A stretch of DNA of 64,000 nt from Cladorhizidae sp. MBARI D1340-BT2 (Eukaryota; Porifera; Demospongiae; Poecilosclerida; Cladorhizidae), in assembly GCA_028752905.1 (NCBI GenBank), contig JAQNBH010000009.1:30114976-30178975 (forward strand), written 5' to 3'. The stretch's first letter is position 1; each line of letters starts with the position of its first letter. The translations under genes were made by a program, and so were the position numbers. The notes under the pieces are model-generated. The model did no database searches. It was not told the origin of the DNA and saw only the letters and a program-made list of their open reading frames with translations. This document shows positions 56,940 to 64,000 of this stretch, in pieces.

Positions 56940-58850
56940 GTAGTGTTACGTGCTCTTGATTTTTATAAAAGAAGTGTGTGCGTGTCTTATTGGGATCTAG
57001 GATCATCATATTACCTTCTTGCACCAATTCATTACAACTATTTTGACCTAAATCTAATCATCTTACTGAATACAGTAGCTATGTGCCTCCTAATTCATAT
57101 CACCTTGGACTGTTCTCTTATCTGAAAGAAACTTGCGCTATGGGCAAATTAATAATAATGTATCACTTTAACTTCACTGATATCAACTGAGCCTCACTTA
57201 CCAATCCGTCCATGAATTCTTCGATGTTCTGTGACCTCAGTCTTTAACTGTACACTGCATCTGTTTATAACTAGCCCTACTCAAACTGGCAACATCCTTG
57301 ATTTTGTCATTACCAAACCATCCTGAGCTCATCCTTTATTCCACTTTCTGGTCAAGTTGGATCAATTCAAGTTACCTCATTTATAACTACTGCCATTCCC
57401 ACACAACCTGATCATGCAAGATTTTTTTATCTCTCTCTCTAAAGCTGACATGGATGGCCTAAATGACTTCTATTTGATTTTTTATTTTCACCCACTTACT
57501 TTCTCTAAATGATACAGAATATGTATGCTTAGCACTAAAACCAGTAATCACCAATACTGTGTCAGTAAAAAAAAATCGTCACCAGTGACCGAAATATTTT
57601 TCTCCAATAATAAAGTATTCTCTCAACTGCATTCACTCAAGCAGAACAAAGTACAGGATGGCTTCTTCTACCTCCAACTATGAGCAAATACTACTCTCCA
57701 TGACCCACCAACTTCAGTTCCAAATGTCCAAAGTAAAAAGATCATATGAATATTGTGAAAGACAACTGCATTAACAACCCAGCCAGAATATACATATGAT
57801 AGTATTACAGGAGGACTCCTTCCATCTCCAACTATATATGAGCAATTACTCTCCTTAACCCACGAACTTCAGATCCAAATGTTCGAAGCATAAAGAATAT
57901 CATGAAAGACAACTGCATTAACAGCCTAGCCAGAATAAACATAGTATACACATTCCGATCATAGCTCTGCAACTACCTCTACTCGCTATGAAATGGACAG
58001 TCTGCAGAACAGCTGCTTCAATTCTGTTTTCACTAGGAGCCCGCTCATCCTTCCACAGCAGTACTCATGCCTATTTCCTCGGAAATCCAGGTTACTACCA
58101 TCTCTGCAGAGGAAGTGTATGGATATCCTTAGTAAAACTTGACCAAAACCAAGGTAAAGAAATTGATGGAATGCATCCAAGACTACACAGCTTTGGCCGT
58201 CTATAAAATCTGTTCTCCCTGAGCATCATGGACCAGTACATTGCAGCTGATTGGTACATACACAACATTATTCCAATTTATAAATCAGGGAATAAGCCCT
58301 TGGGCGCCAACTACAGACCAATAGCTCGTCTCTAAAATTATAGAGAAACTGGTCTATGACAAGATAATCAGCTTAGCTACTTATTCAATCTAAACCAGAT
58401 TGCAGAAAAATAGTTTCAACCTTCAACTGCTGTTGCTATTCAAGAGAACTGACTATTTATTGTAATGGCTATCACAACTCAAAAGTTGAACCATCTACCG
58501 AGGCTTTTTATAGTGTCCCCCATGGTGAACTTCTATTCAAGTAGTCCTGCATTGTAATTACTAGAGACATATGGAACTGGTTTGGGACATATCTATCTTC
58601 TGGCACCTACTGTGTCTCTCTCGGACTGCCCCAAGGAAGTATCTTTAAATCTCTATTATTAATTATCTACATTAAAGTTTGTACTAAGTTCTCCAACATC
58701 TTCATCATTTCTGATCCCACCCAATGCATCAAACTGGTATGGAATGTGAACGACTGCTACCAACTTCAACATGACATAGACTCACTCCCTGGGTAGCTGG
58801 AGTTCAAATAAAAAACTCAACTTCAATATTAAAATATGTGTATAGTGCAG
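56940..58850 (+). pseudogene. CR1/Jockey-type LINE fragment, right-arm copy
   Basis: Endonuclease-like tail GNILDFVITKPS near 57,290; then SCFNSVFTRSPLILPQQ, GKEIDGMHPRL, and RT blocks IIPIYKSGNKPLGANYRPI (about 58,270) and GLPQGSIFKSLLLIIYI (about 58,625). Motif C (xADD) is not recognisable. The tandem duplication of about 165 bp lies at 57,650-57,960. Frames change often. Confidence 0.74.
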
Positions 58851-60142
58851 GAAGTCATTAATGTCCATGCGAACTTTGTACTGAAACTTACCAACACTTA
58901 CTTTTTGCCCAAAATTTCTTGCACCATAATGCTCAGCTCAAAATTTCTTTTAAAATGATACCACTTTGAGCTGCACCTGGTGCATTTAGAAACTCTATGG
59001 GATTTTAGTACAATACAAAAATTGGGTGTGGCATGTTTCCATGACAACTCCTGCGACTGAATCAGTTGGGCTTCTTTCTCTGAAGTATAGCAAGTTTTGG
59101 AGGGTGACTATGAGTGACGATGTACCAAAAAAAAAGTCCCGATGGTCCAAGGAAGCACCATGCTGACAAAGCAGCTGTAGCAAGAGCTGCTAAACAGCAG
59201 AGGGAGGAAGTTGACTTACATTCAAGCAGTTTTGGTGAGCTTGATGAATTGTTTGCTTTCCCTCGGATACTGCCATCATCTGAAGATGAGTTTGAGCCAG
59301 AGAACGAATTTCCTTTCTCAGAAGATGCACAAGAGGCATATAGTGAGTGGATGCATTGCCAGCCAAAGGACACTGTTAGAATGATTGCCATTACCATAAT
59401 GGATAATATTATATTTCGAAAGCGTTTTGGCCTAGCTTATGTTGCTACAGCTACTGAAGCTGGTTTAGTGGTTGGTTTCAATGAAAAGACAATCAGAGGA
59501 GGCAGGATGAAAGATTTCTACCAGTGCAAGGGAGAGTTTACTGGATCAGCACAAGGCAAGCACATTCGGCCATAATTATGTTGTGGATGATGAACACTGC
59601 AGATTGAAAGCATTGGCATGGTTACGTAAAGGAAAAGTGAGCCAGTTATGACTGTTGCAAAATTTGCAACCAGGGTAAATTCAGAGATGTTACCAAATTC
59701 TCACTTACCACCTGGTTTTTCTCGTTCCATCACTCCACAAACAGCCAGAAAGTGGCTGTATGATCTTGATTTCTCACCTACTTCTCTAAAGAAAGCCATA
59801 TACTTTGACGGTCTTGAGCATGATGATGGGAGAGAATATCGTCGCATGTATCTGCGGAAAATTAAAATCTTGGAGTTAACACTTTCACGGGCGGGTTTAA
59901 AAAATATATATTGCTACCATTACTAAAATTAACTGTATTGTCTCAAATATTTATTAAAGTCTATAGCAACCATATATTTTTGGAATCACAAATAGTTACT
60001 TAATATGTAGGTGTGGTTTATGTTGCCTAGCAATAAAGTGTGTGGTTGTAATTGTAGTTTTAGTAATTAATTTTTGAATTTCAAGGCAATTATTGTTCTA
60101 TTTTCAAGTATATTTTATGATAACATGTTTTATACATTTGCA

Positions 60143-60362
60143 GGTACACAAATTTCAACCATAATGACCAGACTGCAGCATGGAATTATGAAAAACAGAA
60201 GAAAGCCTACATCACAAAGGTCAAATACCCAGCAGTCACGATGAGACATCGTGACTGTTGGGTATTTGAGAGGTGGGATGGTGGGACTGCTGTGACTTTG
60301 TGTAGATCCAAAAACTGTGGACATAGAAACAGATATCTTTATATTCTATACCTTTTTGAACA
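60143..60362 (+). pseudogene. Exon-like frame and long hairpin inside the small piggyBac element
   Basis: After a TTTGCAG acceptor-like site the plus strand is open for about 70 codons to TAA: NYEKQKKAYITKVKYPAVT, then HRDCWVFERWDGGTAVTLC, KNCGHRNRYLYILYLFEQ. Two C/H pairs suggest a zinc-binding fold, but the family is unknown. At 60,221-60,269 it contains 23-base arms separated by AGA, with a single mismatch, so the same residues (HRDCWVF) can be read on both strands. Confidence 0.4.
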
Positions 60363-60373
60363 GTAATACTTAC

Positions 60374-60593
60374 CTAAAGGCCGAGTAAGACACTTATCAC
60401 TAGAGCTGGAGCGGTCATCAGAAACTATAACTATTGGATCTTCATCTTCCTCCGTTACTTCTGAGTGATTAAGCTCAGGGTTTGCTCTGGGAAGGTAGCT
60501 CTCAAAACCTTCGCCTTCAAAATCACTGTCATCCGCTTCAGAAAGGTCGAAATCATCGTCTTCCAGTAAATGCAGCACATCGCTAACGTTCAA
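60374..60593 (-). pseudogene. Acidic first exon of a piggyBac-like transposase
   Basis: ATG at 60,593; MNVSDVLHLLEDDDFDLSEA, then DDSDFEGEGFESYLP and EVTEEDEDPIVIVSDD, ending at an exact GTAAGT donor (60,373-60,368). Acidic N-termini of this kind are typical of piggyBac transposases. The downstream catalytic exons are missing. The start codon lies about 210 bases from the element end, as expected for a promoter-proximal exon. Confidence 0.6.
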
Positions 60594-61599
60594 GCATTAG
60601 CCATGATTTCCGTGTGAGCTTTCTGGGTTCAAAGTCCTTAGCAACCGTTATGCTGTCATTGTTTTGTGAATACCACGTAATAGAGCTACGTTTTAGGTGT
60701 CGTTTAATAAGTTTTTTATGGGGGTAAGTTCAACGATCTATTTTTTATGAATTTTTTAACTGCGAGACATCTTGGGCGCTTTAAAGCGCCCGTGATCGTT
60801 AAAGGGTTAACTCACTTGCCGCCTCCTTTGTGTGTAGATGGAGTGACCGAGGAAACAATTGGCAATCCAGATGCACTGCGATGCTTGGTGTTATTATACC
60901 ATGATGAATCAAGCTTTCATGCCAATGAAGGCCAGTCATGGTAATGGATAGAGGAGGGAAAGTTGGCTATTCATCCCAAAGGTGCTATTCGTGGTTGATG
61001 ATCAGTGACTTCATTGACGAACACAATGGCTTTTACGTCTAATCCCACACGAACATGTTGAAGCTAAGGAAACACACCCAGTTATTCCTATGGCAGCAAG
61101 AGTTGTTTTTAAATTTGGAGCACTTGGTTAATGATAATGGAGCAGGTTGAATTTTCCGTAACTGGAAGTGGTAAACAGAACGGCCTGCGAAAAGTGCTCC
61201 AAGAACACAATGTTAACACTACTGTCATGTTGAAAGCAGACATGATCAAGAAGCTTGAGACAATGGAAGACTTTCAAACCAAAAAAATCGAAGGTGGAAG
61301 AGCTTTTCACAAGCAGGGAGCACAGAGCAATATTTCTGCCAAAATTCCACTGCTAAGTAAATCCCATTGAAAATGTGTGGGTTCAAGCAAAACAGTATAC
61401 ATGTGCCAATTGTGATTACTCGTTTAATGGTTTGGAGAAATTATACATACTGCAATGGATTCTGTTAGTATTCAGCAGACAGAAATACGTGAGTACACAG
61501 AGCATACAGAGAAGAGATAATGGTTGGAAAAGGTGCTTTAAAAAAGTACAAAAGTCATCGTCATGTCCCTGAAACTGAACTAAATTATTGTCCATTTAC

Positions 61600-64000
61600 T
61601 CTGTAAAAAAAAAATTCTTGAAATCTGTTTTAACAGTTTTACTGATGATTAAATGCACCATATGTAACAATAAGCTAACTTGCAAGAAAATTTACCTCAT
61701 GGAAAGTGTCATATGTGAGGTCAAAGTTCAATTATCATGTTTTTCCATCTCCTTCCAGTTGTCCTAGTCATTTATTGCTTGCATATACTTAGTGAGGGCC
61801 TATCTCAAGGCTCAACAGAACAACATAAATGACATTAGCGGTTTGACTGAGAAGGGACTTTGGAGCTGCTTGACCACAACATCACCTTCTTTATGGCGAG
61901 AGCAGTGACAAAGAAAATACTGTGAAGCACATACATAGAAGATAATGCTGACGTATACATAGAAGATGATGCTGTGAAGTAGGTATACATAGCTGTGAAG
62001 CAGGTATACATAGATTATGATTCTGTGTACCCGTAGATGATAGTGATTCAGATCAGTTTCCAGGCGAGTGAGATGAAATCAGTACATATTGATAGCTATA
62101 ACAGTGAAAGAATTGCAATAACTATATACTATATATAATAACAAAGTTGATAGCTTGAACATTATACCAGCTCTAGCTCTTATATATAATTTTGTATATT
62201 ATATTGCTAGCTAAATTATCTGGTAATAAAATATGGTATCTCTCTGTAACAAGTTTTCTGCCGCACACTTAAAATCTACATTCCCAACTAACTTTCCTCC
62301 TTCTCCAAAAGGTTCTTATCCTACCTGGTACTCTCCTCTACTGCTACCTTCCTCTCGTCCAACCTATTGCTTAGATATTGAAGTAATAAGTGAAAGAACA
62401 TCTTCTAAATGATTATTATCAGGTGACATGAATATTTCTATTTCAATCAACTGTTTTGTTTTTAGTGGTAATGTTTCTAGTGAAATACGTATGTCTCCAT
62501 CAGGGCTGAAGTATTTAAGATGAAATGTTGGCACTAAATACACAAACCTGATTGAAAGAATATTTATATTTCATGATGTAATTGTTAGGCAGTTAAATTT
62601 CATCACAAAGGTAAAGACCTCACATGTGTCAGAGGCAATTGTCTGTCACCTGTGTTGAGTTAAAAAGTAAAAACAACAACCTGTTGTTACGATTTTGGAA
62701 TCCATAAATTCTGCATACTTCATTCTATGAAGTTGATATAAAGCTTAAACGATAGCTCTTTCTGTGTGCTCTCTTGTAATACCAAAACTGATGCACAAAT
62801 ATAAATGCTTCAGTTACAGGAAGTCAAAGTGGTGGACCTCAATTCCTGCAGGCCCCAATTTTCTGCAGTTCTAGTAAGTGCTAGACAGCTGTGGCTCGAT
62901 GAAGCTCTCGGTGCTAGTATTATTGGTAGGTGCTATTAAATTTTTAGGAAGACCGGCATAGTTATGGAATTTCATGAGCATATATATAACCGGAGATGAA
63001 GTCACTCCTACAGTACATGTGAAAGGAGGGTGAGGCTATATTTTTTTATTATCACCAACATGGATGCCAACATTGACGAATTGTATGTTGTTGTTATTAT
63101 AATAGCAATAATTATTCTAGTCGAAACATCTAGGGAATACAATTTGAAGTTGATTATTGAGGTGATTTTAATGTTATTATCTCAAGATAGAGTTCATTGA
63201 GATAATTTGAATGTCTGAAAAGGGTCTTCAGTTGGAATTTCAGTGCTGCCATCCAATAGTCCAAGTACACCTGCCTTCTTCCATCCTTTAACACAGGTGG
63301 TGAAGAAGTTATACATCTTCACTAGCCACGTGGTTGAGCGAAAATCAACTTCAACATCTTCAAGTTGCTTCTCACTCTCAAGTTGTTGCTTCACAGCATC
63401 AACATCTCCAAGCTGCTTCCCACTCACAAGTTGTTGCATCATTGTATTATCTGATTTTTTGGGCTGACCTATTGACCGTTAGATGAAGTGGCTGAAAACA
63501 ATGTCATGTTAGCAGGAACTAGAACGAACTTGCAATTTAATGACGATAACTCGTGTTTGACCTTCTGTGTCACTTGCCCTCTTAAAACACCAGTGCCTTG
63601 TGTGCAGCAGCTACTTACAGTTCTGCTCGTTTCTTCACAACATATTGAGCAATGCCTTCCTCAATCAACTTCAAAGTTTATTGCTCATTGAACCAGTGCT
63701 TTGGATTCTATGATAAACAAAAGTTTAGTTTCTTCTTTGTAGTTAGTGGCTACCTGAAGCCCAGTACTTAATGAAATATCGTCTGCTAGGCAACAACTTC
63801 ACAATCCTGGGCCTGATCAATTTTGAAGAGCTTTTCAAACACTTTGATGCTAACAGTAAATTTGTATCTGCTGAACACTGGTATGCATATCTATGCCCGA
63901 GTTGACCATGCCTCATTTAGTGATTGCTAGCGTGGACACCTGAAAATTGTAGTTATCATGGTAAATGCTGGTGCGCTATATGCTGCTCACACTAGCGATG
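61600..64000. other. Right flank, mostly featureless
   Basis: AT-rich sequence outside the palindrome. Short direct repeats of GTATACATAGAAGATGATGC type occur at 61,930-62,035. Apart from the minus-strand frame listed next, nothing was recognised. Confidence 0.5.
63194..63442 (-). CDS. Hypothetical exon-like frame
   Basis: About 82 codons with an internal repeat (QQLVSGKQLGDVDAVK then QQLESEKQLEDVEV), followed by TWLVKMYNFFTTCVKGWKKA and LLDGSTEIPTEDPFQTF. It has balanced, non-repetitive coding composition in its second half. No family was recognised, and the start is uncertain; it could be an internal exon. Confidence 0.25.
   Translation of the reverse strand: MMQQLVSGKQLGDVDAVKQQLESEKQLEDVEVDFRSTTWLVKMYNFFTTCVKGWKKAGVLGLLDGSTEIPTEDPFQTFKLSQ

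Larger units (their letters stand above)
59880..60806 (-). mobile_element. piggyBac-like element, 927 bp, TTAA target duplication
   Basis: Flanked by TTAA at 59,876-59,879 and 60,807-60,810; the left-arm transposase has a single TTAA at the same point (11,347-11,350) with continuous flanks. The outer right end reads inwards CCCTTTAACGATCACGGGCG and the left end CACTTTCACGGGCGG, so the inverted repeats are imperfect. The right end contains the palindrome GGGCGCTTTAAAGCGCCC. It disrupts the transposase between the helical and DDE regions. It is too short to be autonomous. Confidence 0.9.
42221..61315. repeat. Right arm of the giant inverted duplication
   Basis: Reverse-complement partner of the left arm, collinear from the LTR to the transposase. 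Differences from the left arm include a solo LTR instead of the full element, a complete 5' end of the gypsy element, extra tandem repeats at 49,363-50,155, a 1.7-kb insert at 50,811-52,541, absence of the 2.7-kb piggyBac, and a 0.93-kb insertion in the transposase. Confidence 0.95.
59050..61590 (+). pseudogene. DDE-superfamily transposase pseudogene, right-arm copy
   Basis: Better preserved than the left copy: basic N-terminus, acidic stretch (EDEFEPENEFPFSED), FRKRFGLAYVATATEAGLV, SRSITPQTARKWLYDLDF, then, after the 927-bp insertion, THLPPPLCVDGVTEETIGN, YHDESSFHANEGQSW (first catalytic Asp) and HPKGAIRG. The segment with the second Asp is deleted, then KQNGLRKVLQEHNVNTTVM. The C-terminal part absent from the left arm continues here: ENVWVQAKQYTCANCDYSF and KYKSHRHVP in shifting frames. 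It marks the outer boundary of the palindrome, since left-arm similarity stops near 61,315. Confidence 0.82.

Noticed and set aside
59062..59397. 111-codon minus-strand frame
   Set aside because: Antisense of the transposase N-terminus.
10850..61315. The whole palindrome as one giant transposon with terminal inverted repeats
   Set aside because: The outer ends fall inside a truncated gene on the left while the gene continues on the right, and no target duplication or terminal motif brackets the arms.

Overview
This is a eukaryotic, intron-containing, AT-rich window made almost wholly of transposable-element remnants, minisatellites and broken gene copies. No intact host gene, rRNA, tRNA, operon or CRISPR array was recognised. 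The element mix points to an invertebrate animal: Ty3/gypsy LTR elements primed by tRNA-Leu, a CR1/Jockey-type LINE, hAT and piggyBac elements, and a DDE transposase type that I associate with sponges and glomeromycete fungi. A sponge or similar early-branching marine animal is plausible, but the sequence does not prove it.

The dominant structure is a giant imperfect palindrome. A left arm (about 10,850-30,164) recurs in reverse complement as a right arm (about 42,221-61,315), with a 12-kb centre. From the outside inwards each arm carries a DDE-transposase pseudogene, a LINE, a CobW-family GTPase pseudogene, a possible FERM-domain exon, unidentified sequence, a Ty3/gypsy element, a 58-bp-type minisatellite, a 32-bp minisatellite and an LTR. 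Because the arms are paired, each serves as the empty-site control for insertions in the other. This dates a 2.7-kb piggyBac (left only), a 0.93-kb piggyBac-like element (right only), a 1.7-kb insert (right only) and a 1.24-kb inverted-repeat element beside a deletion (left only). It also shows a full-length LTR element (left) against a solo LTR (right) at the same target site.

All three LTR-element pol regions in the window place integrase upstream of reverse transcriptase (PR-IN-RT-RH), the unusual order of the Gmr1-like Ty3/gypsy lineage. The centre holds a hAT element with a perfect 8-bp target duplication that carries a piggyBac-derived transposase fragment related to the left-arm piggyBac.

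Layout: 1-1,320 gypsy pol fragment and LTR/primer-site junction; 1,325-1,882 G-rich microsatellite; 1,900-3,343 hAT transposase pseudogene; 3.4-4.0 kb small repeats and a hAT-type MITE; 4.4-10.8 kb diverged duplicated noncoding DNA; 10.85-33.9 kb left arm plus the full LTR element; 33.9-42.2 kb centre; 42.2-61.3 kb right arm; 61.6-64 kb mostly featureless. All similarities were judged by eye, so boundaries may be off by several bases and no percent identities were computed.
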